DNA of 64,000 nucleotides, taken from the NCBI RefSeq assembly GCF_040802235.1, contig NC_133167.1, forward strand, positions 48,166,001-48,230,000. Reading direction: 5' to 3'. Each line of letters starts with the position of its first letter. The first letter of the stretch is position 1. The notes under the pieces were generated by a model. That model saw nothing but the letters and a program-made list of their open reading frames with translations. It did no database searches and was not told the origin of the DNA. This DNA comes from Manis javanica. Lineage: Eukaryota > Chordata > Mammalia > Pholidota > Manidae. The translations under genes were made by a program, and so were the position numbers. Positions 37,371 to 50,828 of this stretch are shown piece after piece.

Positions 37371-38191
37371 GGAAGGAGCCAAGATGGCGGCATGAGTAGA
37401 GCAGCAGAAATCTCCTCCCAAAACCATATATATTTTTGAAAAACAACAAATACAACTCTCCCTAAAAGAGAGACCAGAAGATACAGGACAACATCCAGGC
37501 TACATCCACACCTGTGAGAACCCAGTGCCTCGCAAAGGGGGTAAGATACAAGCTGTGGCCCTGCACCCGAGCGCCTCTCACCACAGCTCCCAGCGGGAGG
37601 AGAGGAGTCGGAGCAGGGAGGGAGAGGGAGGCCAGGACTGTGGAATACCCAGCCCTAGTCATCTGCACTGGGAGGGCAGACACACTGTGCATGGTGTGCT
37701 GGATACTAGGGAAATGGGACAGTAAGACCTGTGAGTAGGTCTCTGTAGCTGGCACCCCTGGGAAAACGAAAAGCGAGTGCTTTTTGAAAGTCTTAAAGGG
37801 ACAGGGACCCCACAGCTGGACGGAAGCATCCTGGGAGACTTGGCCTAGCAGCTGGGAATCCCGGGGAACTCCAGGCGCCCTAACCCCCTGAGAGGCAGCG
37901 CAGCTCAGAGGTCCCTCACTGCGATAAACAGCTTCCCGCCTGGTTCCCCTCCAACGCAGCTCTGCCATAGTGGAGCAGCAGCCTGAGGCTGGCCATGCCC
38001 ATAGCAGCAGGGCAGAGCTTCTTTCACAGCAAGCAGCCAGGCAAGAATTAGAAACCCCATCTGCACACAGCTGCCCAGCACAAGCTGCTAGGGGTCGCCA
38101 TTCTCCTAGGACAGGAAGGCCACAAACCAGCAAGAAGGGACGTTCTCCCAGCAGACACACATGCCAGCTCCCCACAACTACCTCTCTCACC

Positions 38192-39057
38192 ATGAAAAGG
38201 CAGAACAATTTGATCCAGACCAGACTAACCCAGAAATCCTCCCCTGAGAAGAAACCTGGGGAAACAGACCTAACCAATCTCCCTGAAAAAGAATTCAAAA
38301 TAAAGGTCATAACCATAGAAGAGCTAAGGGATGAAGTCTGGAGGAAGATTACAGAAATAAAAGAATCTCTGGAAGGACTTAAGAGCAGACTGGATGAGGT
38401 GCAAGAGGCCATTAATGGAATAGAAATCAGAGAACAGGAAGGCAGAGAAGCTGATGCAGAGAGAGATAAAAGGATCTCCAGGAATGAAAGAATATTAAGA
38501 GAACTGTGTGACCAATCCAAACAGAACAATACTCACATTATAGGGGAACCAGAAGAAGAGAGAGAAAAAGGGAAAGTGTCTTTGAAGAAATAATTGCTGA
38601 AAACTCCCCCAAACTGAGGGAGGAAATAGTTGCTCAGACCACAGAAGCACAAAGAACTCCCAACAGAAGGGACCCAAAGAGGACAACACCAAGAAACATT
38701 ATAATTAAAATGGCAAAGATCAAGGACAAGGACAGAGTTTTAAAGGCAGCCAGAGAGAGGAAAAAGGTCACCTACAAAGGAAAACCCATCAGACTATCAC
38801 CAGATTTCTCAACAGAAACCTTACAGGCCAGAAGAGAATGGCATGATATATTTAATGCATTGAAACAGAAAGGCCTTGAGCCAAGAATACTGTATCCAGC
38901 ATGATTATCATTTAAATATGAAGGAGGGATTAAACAATTCCCAGACTAGCAAAAGTTGAGGGAATTTGCCTCCCACAAACCACCTCTACAGGGTATTTCA
39001 GAGGGACTGCTCAAGATGGGAGCACTCCTAAGGCTAAACAGATGTCACCAGAGAAAA
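38192..39057 (+). pseudogene. L1-B ORF1, broken
   Basis: Starts MKRQN at 38192 and stays open to a TAA at 38591, covering the N-terminus and a charged coiled coil. The frame then changes, and a second open stretch (38710-38904) carries the conserved C-terminal domain (KGKPIRL, ARREWHDI). It ends in a TGA at the site where L1-A reads PARLSF. Decayed homology continues to about 39050. The coiled coil lacks the duplicated QRKMQEQWDE unit seen in L1-A, so it is shorter. Confidence 0.9.
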
Positions 39058-39328
39058 TAAAATTACAGCAAAGAAAGAAGACCAAACAAATATTAACTAA
39101 AGGCAAAAAATAAAATCAACTACCTACAAAAGCAGTTAAAGAAAACACAAAAGAGCACAGAATAAAGCGCCCAACATATAAAGAATGGAGGAGGAGGAAT
39201 AAGAATGGACAGAAATAAAGAATCACCAGACAGTGTCTATAATAGCTCAATAAGCGAGTTAAGTTAGACAGTAAGATACTAAAGAAGCTAACCTTGAACC
39301 TTTGGTAACCACGAATCTAAAGCCTGCA

Positions 39329-42300
39329 ATGGCAATAAGTACATATCTTTCAATAATCACCCTAAATGTAAATGGACTGAATGCACCGATCAAAAGACAC
39401 AGAGGAAAAGAATGGATAAAAAAGCAAGACCCATCTATATGCTGCTTACAAGAGACCTACCTCAAACCCAAAGACATGCACAGCCCAAAAACCAAGGGAT
39501 GGAAAAAGATATTCCATGCAAACAACAGGGAAAAAAAGCAGGTGTTGCAGTACTAGTATGAGACAAAATAAACTTCAAAACAAAGAAAGTAACGAGATAA
39601 AGAAGGACATTACATAATGATGAAGGGCTCAGTCCAACAAGAGCATATAACCATTATAAATATATATGCACCCAACACAGGAGCACTAGCATATGTGAAA
39701 CAAATACTAACAGAACTAAAGGACGAAATAGAATGCAATGCATTCATTTTTAGGAGACTTCAGCACACCAATCACATCAAAGGATAGATCAACCAGACAG
39801 AACATAAGTAAGGACACAGAGGCACTGAACAACACACTAGAACAGATGGGCCTAATAGACATCTGTAGAACTCTACATCCAAAAGCAACAGGATACACAT
39901 TCTTCTCAAGTACACATGGAACATTCTCCAGAATAGACCACATACGAGGCCACTAAAAGAACCTCACTAAATTCAAAATGATTGAAATGCTACCAACCAA
40001 CTTTTCAGACCACAAAGGAATAAAACTAGAAGTAAATTGTACAAAGAAAGCAAAAAGGCCCACAAACACATGGAGGCTTAACAACATGCTCCTAAATAAT
40101 CAATGGATCAATGACCAAATTAAAATGGAGATCAGGCAATATATGGAAACAAATGACAACAACACAAAGCCCCAACTTCTGTGGGATGCAGCGAAAGCAG
40201 TCTTAAAAGGAAAGTATATAGCAATCCAGGCATATTTAAAGAAGGAAGAACAATCCCAAATGAATAGTCTAATCTCACAATTATTGAAATTGGAAAAAGA
40301 AGAACAAATGAGGCCTAAAGTCAACAGAAGGAGGGACATAATAAAGATCAGAGAAGAAATAAATAAAACTGAGAAGAATGAAACTATAGAAAAAATCAAT
40401 GAAACCAAGAGCTGGTTCTTTGAGAAAATAAACAAAATAGATAAGCCTCTAGCCAGACTTATTAAGAGGAAAAGAGAATCAACACACATCAACAGAATCA
40501 GAAACGAGAAAGGAAAAATCACGACAGACCCCGTAGAAATACAAAGAATTATTAGAGAATACTATGAAAACCTATATGCTAACAAGCTGGAAAACCTAGA
40601 AGAAATGGACTTCTTAGAAAAATACAACCTTCCAAGACTGACCAAGGAAGAAACACAAAATCTAAACAAACCAATTACCAGCAAAGAAATTGAAGTACAT
40701 CAAAAGGATCATACACCATGACCAAGTGGGATTCATCCCAGTGATGCAAGGATGGTACAACAATCCATCACCATCATCCACCATATAAACAAAAAGAAAG
40801 ACAAAAACCACATGATCATCTCCATAGATGCTGAAAAAGCATTCGACAGAATTCAACATCCATTCATGATAAAAACTCTCAGCAAAATGGGTATAGAGGG
40901 CAAGTACCTCAACATAATAGAGGCCATATATGATAAACCCACAGCCAACATCATACTAAACAGCGAGAAGCTGAAAGCTTTTCCTCTGAGATCGGGAACA
41001 AGACAATGATGCCCACTCTCTCCACTGTAATTTAACATAGTACTGGAGGTCCTAGCCACAGCAATTAGACAAAACAAAGAAATACAAGGAATCCACATTG
41101 ATAAAGAAGAAGTTAAACTGTCACTATTTGCAGATGACATGATATTGTACATAAAAAACCCTAAAGACTCCACTCCAAAACTACTAGAACTGATATCGGA
41201 ATACAGCAAAGTTGCAGGATACAAAATTAACACACAGAAACCTGTGGCTTTCCTATACACTAACAATGAACCAATAGAAAGAGAAATCAGGAAAACAATT
41301 CCATTCACAACTGCTTCAATAAGAATAAAATACCTAGGAATAAACCTAACCAAAGAAGTGAAAGACCTGTCCCCTGAAAACTATAAGACACTCAAGAGAA
41401 ATTAAAGAGGACACTAACAAATGGAAACCCATACCATACTCTTGGCTAGGAAGAAGTAATGTCATCAAAATGGCCATCCTGCGCAAAGCAATATACAGAA
41501 TTGATGCAATCCCTATCAAATTACCAACAACATTCTTCAACGAACTTGAACAAATAGTTCAAAACTTCATATGGTAACTCCAAAGACCCCGAATAGCCAA
41601 AGCAATCCTGAGAAGGAAGAATAAAGTGGGGCAGGATATCGCTCCCCAACTTCAAGCTCTACTACAAAGCCATTGTAATCAAGACAGTTTGGTACTGGCA
41701 CAAAAACAGAGCCACAGACCAGTGGAACAGAATAGAGACTCCAGACATTAACCCAAACATACATGGTCAATTAATATACGATAAAGGAGCCATGGACATC
41801 CAATGGGGAAATGACAGGCTCTTCAACAGATGGTGTTCGCAAAACTGGACAGCTACATGTAAGAGAATGAAACTGGATCACTGTCTAACCCCACACACAA
41901 AAGTAAATTAGAAATGGATCAAAGACCTGAATGTAAGTCATGAAACCATAAAACTCTTAGAAAAAAATATAGGCAAAAATCTCTTGGACATAAACATTAG
42001 GGACTTCTTCATGAACATATCTCCCCGGGCAAGGAAAACAAAAGCAAAAATGAACAAGTGGGACTACATCAAGCTGAAAAGCTTCTGTACAGCAAAGGAC
42101 ACCATCAACAGAAAAAAAAGGTACCCTACAGTATGGGAGAATATATTCATAAATGACAGATCCGATAAAGGCTTGACATCCAAAATATTTAAAGAGCTCA
42201 CGCAACTCAACAAACAAAAAGCAAATAATCCAATTAAAAAATGGTCAGAGGAGCTGAACAGATAATTCTCTAAAGAAGAAATTCAGATGGCCAGCAGAGA

Positions 42301-42855
42301 CATGAAAAGGTGCTCCATATCGCTACTTATCAGAGAAGTGCAAATTAAAACCACAATGAGATATTACCTCACACCAGTAAGGATGGCTACCATCCAAAAG
42401 ACAAACAACAACAAATGTTGGTGAGGTTGTGGAGAAAGGGGAACCCTCCTACACTGCTGGTGGGAATGTAAATTAGTTCAACCATTGTGGAAAGCAGTAT
42501 GGAGGTTCCTCAGAAAGCTCAAAATAGAGATACCATTTGACCCAGGAGTTCCACTTCTAGGAATTTACCCTTAGAATGCAGCAGCCCAGTTTGAAAAAGA
42601 TAGATTCACCCCTATGTTAATTGCTGCACTATTTATAATAGCCAAGAAATGGAAGCAACCTACGTGTCCATCAGTAGATGAATGGATAAAGAAGATGTGG
42701 TCATATACACAATGGAATATAATTCAGCCATAAGAAGAAAACAAATCCTACAATTTGCAACAACATGGATGGAGCTAGAGGGTATTATGCTCAGTGAAAT
42801 AAGCCAGGCAGAGAAAGATAAGTACCAAATGATTTCACTCGTATGTGGAGTTTAA
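39329..42855 (+). pseudogene. L1-B ORF2, broken
   Basis: The start MAISTYLS at 39329 is followed by endonuclease motifs LNVNGL and QET. A TAG follows near 39554, and the rest of EN is in other frames (39738-39956, with SRIDH). The RT region is open at 39978-40721. Comparison with L1-A shows a deletion of about 290 bases near 40693 that removes part of the fingers. TGA at 41007-41009 falls where L1-A has TRQGCP. The catalytic FADD is intact at 41127-41138. The C-terminal region (41984-42265 and beyond) runs to a TAA at 42853-42855. It is dead from several independent lesions. Confidence 0.92.
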
Positions 42856-43215
42856 GAACAAAGAAAAACTGAAGGAACAAAACAGCAGCAGAATCACAGA
42901 ACCCAAGAATGGACTAATAGTTACCAAGGGGAAAGGGACTGGGGAGAATGGGACGGTAGGGAGGGATAAGGGTGGAGAAGAAGAAAGGGGGCATTACGAT
43001 TAGCATGTATGATGTGTTGGGGTAATGGAGAGGGCTGTGCAACACAGAGAAGACAAGTAGTGATTCTACAGCATCTTACTATGCTAATGGACAGTGACTG
43101 TAATGGTGTTTGTGGGGGGACTTGGTGAAGCAGGGACCCTAGTAAATATAATGTTCTTCATGTAATTGTAGATTAATGATAACAAAATAAAACAAAAACA
43201 AAACCAAAAACAAAA

Positions 43216-44039
43216 ATAAGAAAGAAAATTAACCCCACATTAAGACTAGTGTTTATCACTCCAGGTCTTTTCTGCAGTAACAATAAATAGCTGTCTTCTT
43301 ATAAAAATTTTTCAAAGTGATGTGTTTCAAGTGTTTTTACTTGTTTATTATTTACATTATTTTGTTTATACTCTAGTTATTATTTGTAGCATAAATTAAA
43401 GAATTCTGGTTTTGATTATAGACAAATTAGAATCCTTTGTTTCAAGTTTGGAAAAATGTTAAGTGTCAAGGCTGGGGGTAATGGGTACGTGGTAGGATAG
43501 GTACTCTCCTCTCTGTTTTTAGTTTGAAACAGTTGGTAACAAAAAATTTGAAGTTTAAAAAACCTTCCCACTAATACCTTTTGAAATAAAAGGACATAAA
43601 AGAAAAACATTAATTTCACATAAATTAAGTTTTTTCCTAAAGAAGGAAAGAAAAAAAAATCCCTTAATCTTAATATTTGATTATGTTTTTACATGACCTC
43701 ATTCCGCAAAGAATTTGAGGCAGTCAAGTCCATTACTTTGTGTCAAACTGTTATTTACTGCTGGCTGGATTTACTTTGTATTTACATTTTGCCTATCTGG
43801 AAAAGCAATAGCAGTAGGAAACAGAGGGCCAAGTGGGTGCTGGTGGAGAGGGAATTTGCCACCTTGCATACAAGTCAAGAGAGGGCTTCTTTGTGCTAAC
43901 AACAGTATATTGTCAACATTCAAAGACATGTTAATGCCTAGTCATTTGAAAACCAAGCCTAACTGGATTTTATTAGAATCTATTGCTTTTTCCATTTTGT
44001 GATTCTTTCATGTGTCTTGTGTCTCTTTCTCATGTTATG
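43216..44039. other. Intergenic, no gene seen
   Basis: Unique-looking AT-rich DNA; short ORFs only. Confidence 0.5.
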
Positions 44040-44690
44040 AAGAGAATATGAATAGGGTGTACTAGCAGCAGATTTCCAAATGTGCTGCTTTTTACAGAGC
44101 AGCTTTGAAAGCTGAAAAGCTGGCTGGGTCTGCTTCAGCAGCAGGTTTTTGAGTCTAAATTTACAGTTTTTTTCTGCGATCAGTCTGAGGCAAACTAACT
44201 ATGGCTTATGTAATGTGCAGAAGCCACAGGATCTCTTTAAAGCACTGTACATTTCATTAACGAGGCGGCCAACACGATATTATGCATAGCAATTACAGAG
44301 AGGGATATGTAGGCAAATGATAATTTGCACCCAATTTGAAGACTAAGTGCTAAACAACAGTTTCACTTTTTCCTTTGCACTAAGTTGTTTAGTCAAGGTA
44401 TTCAACTGAAAGTAAAACAAAATTGGGTTTCCGGCTTTCAGTTCTCCTTCCCACCTGCTGTTGGAGGTGCCAAAGGTTTGGCAGCCAGAGGAGGCCGATA
44501 AAGAGAGAGAGAAGTTGAGTAATTCATCTACAGTGGGATATTTAGTCCTGATAAAATGTTGGTTACAAAGGCTCCCATCACTTCTGTGGAAAGATTACTG
44601 GTAGAGTTTGTTGTAATGCATTAAACCAATCAGGAAAGAGATGTGTTTCACATTTCCGGACAATTCTAAAAAGTTGTGTCTTTAACATTT
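44040..44690. promoter_or_regulatory. Possible conserved non-coding element
   Basis: A repeat-free stretch about 6 kb upstream of the NCKAP1 promoter. It has several homeobox-like cores (TAATTTGC, CATTAACG, GCAATTAC, ATTATGCAT) and isolated CpGs. It resembles developmental enhancer sequence by eye only; conservation could not be tested here. Confidence 0.25.
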
Positions 44691-45814
44691 ACATAGGTTA
44701 AACCTGGACACTTAGAATATGATTACTTGGCTGTATGATTGCTTCTCTTGTGCCTTTTTTGGGTGGAGTCATTACAATGCAGAATGATTATGTACCTTGG
44801 GCCTATAGAGTTTTATGAAGGTTTTAGTGAGACCACAGACTCTTTAAAATTGTACCAAAATTTTGTATATTTTTATGGATAGGATGCATAGCATCATCAG
44901 ATTTATTTAGGAGTACAAAATCCACAACTAATTAGGAATCTTAGTGAGAACCAAGAATTAATTTGACCTATAAAGACTAACATGTAAAGAAAAATGATTG
45001 CAGGTTTGTTTTTGTTTCTGCTTCTACTCCTTTGGGGAAATGAGTAAAGATGAGTTGTTCACTTCATTCCTTTCTTCTGATTCAATTCATGGGGTTTAAG
45101 TCTATCTTATCCTATCTTAAAACAAAAGAAGGAGCTAAACTAATTCTGTTATTTTCAGAATGGATTGCACAGACAAATTTCTCTTCTAATGTTTGGAAGT
45201 TCTACAGTTTGTAATCTAGCAGTTTTATTTTTAGCTAGCATTTTTTTAGCTAATCTATTAGATAATAGAAGTATGTTCTATTTAAATAGACTTCAAATGT
45301 ATACAGTTCAAGATAAACTATTCTTAAATGTCTGGCACAAGAATTATGCATACACACTAACATGCAAAGGTGTGCTTTAATATGCTCCTAATAGTTTATA
45401 TGTAGAATCTACTATACAAAATAAGTATAAATAATTTGAAAATAGTTAGGAAACATTTCCTCTCTTCACCAACTGAAAATTAATTCTTCATTTTAGTATT
45501 TCAAATAAAGCACAAATAAAGAACATCAGGAATGGGAGAAATACAAAAGGTGATCGTGCAAAATTTTAATGAATTCTGATTCTAAAGTTGAATTAGCTAT
45601 ATTATTCCCTAACCACTTCTTTCAACTCCTTTGCCACTCTTTCCTTCCATTGCACTTCCTGAAAAGGAAAATCTACAACACTCCGTCTTTGTTTGTGCCA
45701 TGTATCAATGTAGAAAAGCACACAAGTGGGCAGACTAGGGTAAGAATAATGATGACAAGCAACATTTATGTCACTGAATTGTGTAAGGTACAATTTTAAA
45801 AATTATTTCATGCA
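44691..45814. other. Intergenic, no gene seen
   Basis: Unique-looking AT-rich DNA; short ORFs without domains. Confidence 0.5.
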
Positions 45815-45995
45815 TTCCTCACAACAATCTAGTGAGGTAGGTACAATTATCCCCATTTAAAGTGAAAATTTGAGGTTTAGAGAGCTGTAGTCACATGTCC
45901 AAGGCCACACTGCTGTAAGTGGCAAAGCCAGGACTCCAACTGTGTCAGTCTGATCACAGAGATTAGGCTTTTTTCTCCTAACCATTTAAATACAT
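45815..45995 (-). repeat. MIR remnant (antisense)
   Basis: 'cctcacaacaatctagtgag', 'gtaggtacaattatcccc', 'cacatgtccaaggccacact', 'gcaaagccaggactccaac' is a textbook antisense MIR. Confidence 0.85.
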
Positions 45996-46154
45996 GACAC
46001 CAAACTCAAACAAACGTTTAACATTTTCTGACATGTGACCTCCCTTTTAGGCTAATGAACTATTTGTTTCATTGAGAAAATAGAAGATATGAGAAAAACT
46101 TCTCATCTTCCCTTCACCAATTCCATTGACCTTTGTCAGTGTACACATCAAGAG

Positions 46155-46345
46155 GCTAATCGCCTGAGCTCTACCTCTTACCAGTTGTGACCTTAGGCAT
46201 AACTTCCTCATCTATTTATTAGGAATGATAAAGTGTACTTACTTCAAAAGTTAGTTATGAATGTGAACATATTAGTGCATGTGGGGTATTTGGAACAGAG
46301 AATGACACATTACAAGTATTCTATAAATGTTAGCTAATATCATTA
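46155..46345 (+). repeat. MIR remnant
   Basis: 'ctgagctctacctcttacca', 'gttgtgaccttaggcataac', 'ttcctcatctatttattagg', then 'gaatgacacattacaagta' and 'ctataaatgttagcta' in MIR order. Confidence 0.75.
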
Positions 46346-48395
46346 TCTTCTCTCCCTGCAATCCCCAGCCAAAAATCAATCTGGCTGTGTATCATCTACT
46401 TTCCTTCCATCTCTTTTCTTCCTGTTCTATCAATGCTTCTGCTACTTTGATTATTCCTTCTCTCTGTTCTGAGTATTAAATCTCTTCCCCTCTACAGGAT
46501 GGTCTGGCAACTACCATGCAAAATAAACAAACAACAAAACCTCCTTTAACCTCTTCAGCTACTGCCCTAATCTATAGACCCCTTCACAATCCTGTTCAGT
46601 CTCATTTACTGGGTCCATTTATTTTATTTGATTCCTAGAAGTTGGAGTTCTCAGGCTTTGGACTAGGTCTTATTTTTCTTTTAAATACTCCCTCCAAAAT
46701 GATCTCATCTATTCCTATGGCTTTAAATAACATCCATATTCTGAGTATCCCATATTTGTGTCTCCAGTCAAGGCATCTTGGAGGTCTGGTTCAATATACT
46801 CAATATCCTTCCCAGTTTTTGAAAGACTATTCTGGTGTTGACTAAATGTAAAGATGTAAATGGATCTTACTCTGTTCAGCTGGAACTTGATTGTCCTCAT
46901 AGGATTATCCTGTATACTAACTCAAGTTTTGTTCTATCACTGATTTTGACAATTTTCCATGGAGCACTCTACTGTTTAAAAAATAAGATCAAACCCAAAA
47001 GATCAATCAATATTTGTATGCACTGATATGTATCTCATCATCTATTATTTAAATGTGAGTTTAAGCACAATAAATTTTTAAAACAAAATGAAGAAAATTC
47101 ACATCTTTTATAGTGTGAAAAAAATCAAGAAAAATTAAAAATCAATCATAAAGTGAAATAAATATTTATTACATTAGCATTTTTCCACAGAGAAAACTTA
47201 AGTACTTTGAGTGAATTTAAATCTATTTTTAACAAATAAATATGGGTGATGTGCATTACCAAAGATCTGGCAGGCTAAAAGATGAAACTAATTGGGTGTG
47301 AATGGTCAGGATCAAGACTGTAATTAATTTTTCATTGTTTTCTTTTTGAACTTTTTGGATCAGCTGTATTTCTGGCATCTCTTTTCCTGACTACTGGAGA
47401 CATGTTTCATTTAAGCCTGTCTTCCTTACTCCTTTGGAATACCAAGTTGCAATCTTTGGCTAAGTCTTAACTCCTTACTTCATTTACTACAGATACAGGG
47501 CGACTGTTGCTCTATCTTTTCCCTTTTGTCTTTCTGAATCATCTTTTAGTGGAGTTAGTTATCGTACCTGGTGGTCTTTGGATGTAGAACAGAACTTGAA
47601 GTATTGATGTAGCATATATGTTAATGTCAGTCCTTTCTATGATCACTGTTAAATAATGGTGAAATCTTCTATCATCATTTTCCACAGTTCTTCACCCAAA
47701 GTTGATTCCTCTGTTTACATTGGTCTAATGATATGCAGTGTTTACAGCAATTTAAAAAACAGCAATTCCTGGCAAAACTCCATTAATTTCTTATTTAATA
47801 TGCCTGAGCCTCCCACAGCCTGACCCACTTTTCTCTTTCTGCACTCAATTTTTTTAGAATGTAGCAGTTTCCTAAAGGAAGGGATGGAGGACAAACAAAT
47901 CAATATATGTCTGCTTCACTATTCCGAGGCTGTTTCTAGGAGGAATTTGGTCATATATTCTGAAGTCTGATGGGAAGGAAAACGTTGCATTTGCCATTGA
48001 AAGTAAGTGAAACCTTACCTATACCAAGAGATATCCTAATCGAAGGGCTTTATCCTAAGAAACCAAGAAGCTGCCTTTTATTATTTTTTCTCTCTTCTTG
48101 CCTTTAGTAGGGAAGCAACAGAGGGCTGGGTCAGCTAAATGATTTAAAAAAGCAAATTGCAATATTCTTCATGGTTAGCAAAAAACACTCATCCTAGTTT
48201 CTGGTAAAGAAAGCCTCTTGAAAGACCTGATCTATCAGTTGGCGGAAAATATGGAGAGTCTAAATGTTAACTGAAGAAAGTTTAATGAAAGGACTATCAA
48301 TGAAGGTTTGGGCAGAGTTGGGGGCTCTAGAAGAAACTATAGAATCATGTTCATTGGATCCATGACAGATTTGTGTAATTCAACTGATCTTCAAT
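46346..48395. other. Intergenic, no gene seen
   Basis: Unique-looking. Short ORFs near 46642-47026 have no recognisable domain. Confidence 0.5.
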
Positions 48396-48650
48396 GACAC
48401 TGCAGTAATTAAGAATATGTATGAACCGTGGAGTCAAGACTGAGAAAGGATCCATTACCAAGTTTACCACTTTCTATGGGTATGACCTTTGGCAATTAAA
48501 AAAACCTATCTGCATTTCAGTATCCTCACTTGTGAAACGAAGATAGTACTATCTCAGAGGATTGTTGAACGAGGTAGAGGAGAAAATGTAACTCAAATAG
48601 CACCTGACAGATTGTGTAAAAATACGTGAATGTTAAATTTAATTATTATT
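48396..48650 (+). repeat. MIR remnant
   Basis: 'ccgtggagtcaagactgag', 'ctatgggtatgacctttgg', 'tcagtatcctcacttgtga', 'ctatctcagaggattgttga', 'atagcacctgacag' in MIR order. Confidence 0.75.
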
Positions 48651-49944
48651 CCTTATTTGATTTTTGCTAGAGATACTATAATATTGGCCACAAAAACTGT
48701 TATTATTTAAGATTAGGTTTGGCTGTGAATAATTTTAAAAAAAACTAAAGCTTAAATCAAATTTTCTCTTTCACACAAAATTCAGATCTTGACAGGGCCA
48801 GGTTTGGTATGGCAGTTCTGCTCTAAGCGCACATACATCTTCCATTTCTATGTTCTGCCATCCTCAGTGAGTGGCCATTGTCTTCATGGTCCAGGATGGT
48901 GGTCGTTGCATCCTTGTTTCACATGGCAGAACTGAAAGGAGAGCAGCAGCAGTCTTAGGAAAGGGTCTTGAGAGCTGACATCTTGTTGTCAAGGACATTA
49001 GTTATGTGGCCACAGTAGGCTACAGGGAGGTTTGAAGATTTAGTTTTTATCCTATTTCTAAGGGAGAAAGAGGCAATAAATATTGAAGGATAAGCCTTGT
49101 CATAGTCAACAGCTGTACCAAATTATCATTATATCCTAAAGTCACCTTTAGTTTCTCCCATTTTTTTCTGTACTTTTTCTTTTCCATGGAGTTTTTTTTC
49201 TTGCCTTAGCATTCATAAGCCTATGTATTTTCTGTTCCACTTCTCTTCCTGGCTTTATTCCCCTTTGTTTCTTTCATGTATGTAATTAACATTCCTAATA
49301 TTTTTCCGCACTTTCACACTGTCTTACATTTACTAAAGTTGAACTTTTCTACAAGTTTGTAAGTCCAAGACTTACTGCTCATTCAAAGCTCAAATGTAAG
49401 TTATTCCAAAAGGGCCCTTAGAAACTTCAGGTTGAGACTGCTCTTTCTAGGTCCTCTTTTTAGCCCTGTATCTCAGGCTGTCTTATATTAGATTTCCTTA
49501 GGTATATATCTGTTCTCCCCAGGATGTCAATATGAGGAGATCAAAATCTGCACCTTTTACAGTATCATATCTCCTAGAACAACAGTACTTTGCACATTTT
49601 AAGTATTTGGTTGTTTAATGTATTATATAGAATTGAAAAATATTCCTTAAATCCACAGAGGATTGTTACTATAAGTAACTGAAAGTTTTCTAATGCATAT
49701 ATAAAAAGCTGCATGTCATAAATTTATTTTGGAAATTTTATGAGTGGAATTTCATAATTGAATCATTGTAAAATATATCTGGGGGCCACAAAATGTAATT
49801 CTATTATAAACTTTTCTATAGAGCCAACCTCGCCCGTCTCAAATTATTTTCCAGTTTGTATTTTTAAATGCTTACTTTCCTTAGAGTGGGTCCCATTATT
49901 GCACTTGTCTTAATGAATAATTTTTCAAACATAGATATGTAACT
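48651..49944. other. Intergenic, no gene seen
   Basis: No gene. The 48780-49040 part looks like an old LTR or DNA-transposon fragment that I cannot name. Confidence 0.45.
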
Positions 49945-50010
49945 TTTTAAAAGTCACATTGACTGAGATATAATTTACATACAGTATAATTCACACTTTT
50001 TTAGGCATAC
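49945..50010 (-). repeat. L1 3'-end fragment
   Basis: 'gactgagatataatttacat' followed by 'acagtataattcacac' is the antisense form of the old L1 3' UTR motif. Short. Confidence 0.5.
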
Positions 50011-50379
50011 TAGCCTATACTAGTTAACTTTACTAGTTAATTTTCTAAGATTATTATAAATATGAAGCTACCACCTACTTTTTACATCTGTCTGAAGGCT
50101 TACGATAATTTTAATGATCTTTAAGTGTGGGGCCAAGAGCAGAAATCTCTTAACTTAAGTAAAACTACTTGACTCCCAGGCCGGGATCGCGCGCACTGGG
50201 CGGGGCGCGGTGAGTCTGGGGCCTGAGCCGCATCCTCAGCGTTGGCGGCGGCGGCGAGGCCAGGGGCGGCGGGCTGAGGTCCCCCGGCGCAGTTCCCCGT
50301 CCGGCCTTGCGGGGGCGCCAGCGCGGCCGATCAGGTGACCGAGCGCTCATCGGGGCTGCGGGAAGCGGCCTCGTTCTCA

Positions 50380-50403
50380 GCCGCCGCCGCCGCCGCCGCC
50401 GCC
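50380..50403 (+). repeat. (GCC)8 trinucleotide repeat in the promoter/5' UTR
   Basis: Eight uninterrupted GCC units about 320 bases upstream of the start codon. Such tracts are length-polymorphic in other genes; here that is unknown. Confidence 0.95.
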
Positions 50404-50721
50404 ACACCTACTGGAGGAGCTCGGGAAGGCGGCTCGGTGGCGGCTGGGGCGGAGAGCGCCGGGGGTGGGGACGGAAGGGCGGCGGGAGGAAGGCAGGAGG
50501 CTGCTGGGCCGCGCGCGGGCTGCCGCTGGGGAAGGAACCCCAAGGTGTCCGCCGCGGCTCGTCTGTCACCCGCGCGGACTGGGGCGCCAGGGCCATGGGC
50601 GCGCTCCCCTGAGGCGGAGGTCGCGGGCAGGAGGGTAGGAGGCCCGCGAGAGGCTGCTGCGGAAGCCGCGGGCCCGTGACTGGGCGCCAGGCGGGCGGGC
50701 GGCGGCGGCACCAGCACCACC

Positions 50722-50828
50722 ATGTCGCGCTCGGTGCTGCAGCCCAGTCAGCAGAGGCTGGCGGAGAAGCTCACCATCCTCAGTGACGGGGCGTCGGCAT
50801 GCTCACCCGCCTCTACAACATCAAGAAG
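50722..50828 (+). CDS. NCKAP1: NCKAP1 first coding exon, with an apparent 1-base frameshift
   Basis: Encodes the N-terminus of Nck-associated protein 1, a core scaffold of the WAVE regulatory complex (with CYFIP, WAVE, ABI, BRK1) that relays Rac signals to Arp2/3 actin nucleation at the plasma membrane. Start codon 50722 has a good Kozak context (CACCATGT). The frame gives MSRSVLQPSQQRLAEKLTIL, then SD. The expected remaining 13 codons of exon 1 appear in the other frame from 50788 (with MLTRLYNIKK at 50799-50828), and the exon ends AAG followed by GTGCGC (donor at 50829). The exon is 107 bases where 108 are expected; a base is missing at codon 23. Residues 12 (Arg) and 21 (Ser) also differ from the Lys and Asn I expect in this very conserved protein. 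As written, translation stops in the intron. It could be a sequence error, a real allele or a decayed duplicate. Later exons are outside the window. Confidence 0.85.

Larger units (their letters stand above)
37371..43215 (+). mobile_element. Full-length-type L1 (L1-B), inactive
   Basis: A 5.8-kb LINE-1 on the + strand. Its 5' end reads 'ggaaggagccaagatggcgg', with a YY1-type AAGATGGC motif where active L1s carry one. The 5' UTR runs to about 38190, then come ORF1, a spacer with stops, ORF2, a 3' UTR with G-rich stretches and an A-rich tail with CAAAA units. Both ORFs are multiply broken. It is shorter than L1-A because it lacks the 5' UTR monomer array and part of the RT. Confidence 0.92.

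Noticed and set aside
37462-38529. 355-codon minus-strand ORF
   Set aside because: Antisense to the L1-B 5' UTR and ORF1. There is no protein similarity of its own, and overlap with a recognised L1 explains it.
50722-50828. NCKAP1 sequence as a processed retrocopy
   Set aside because: Homology ends exactly at a GT donor, and a CpG island surrounds it. A retrocopy would continue into exon 2 and end in poly(A).
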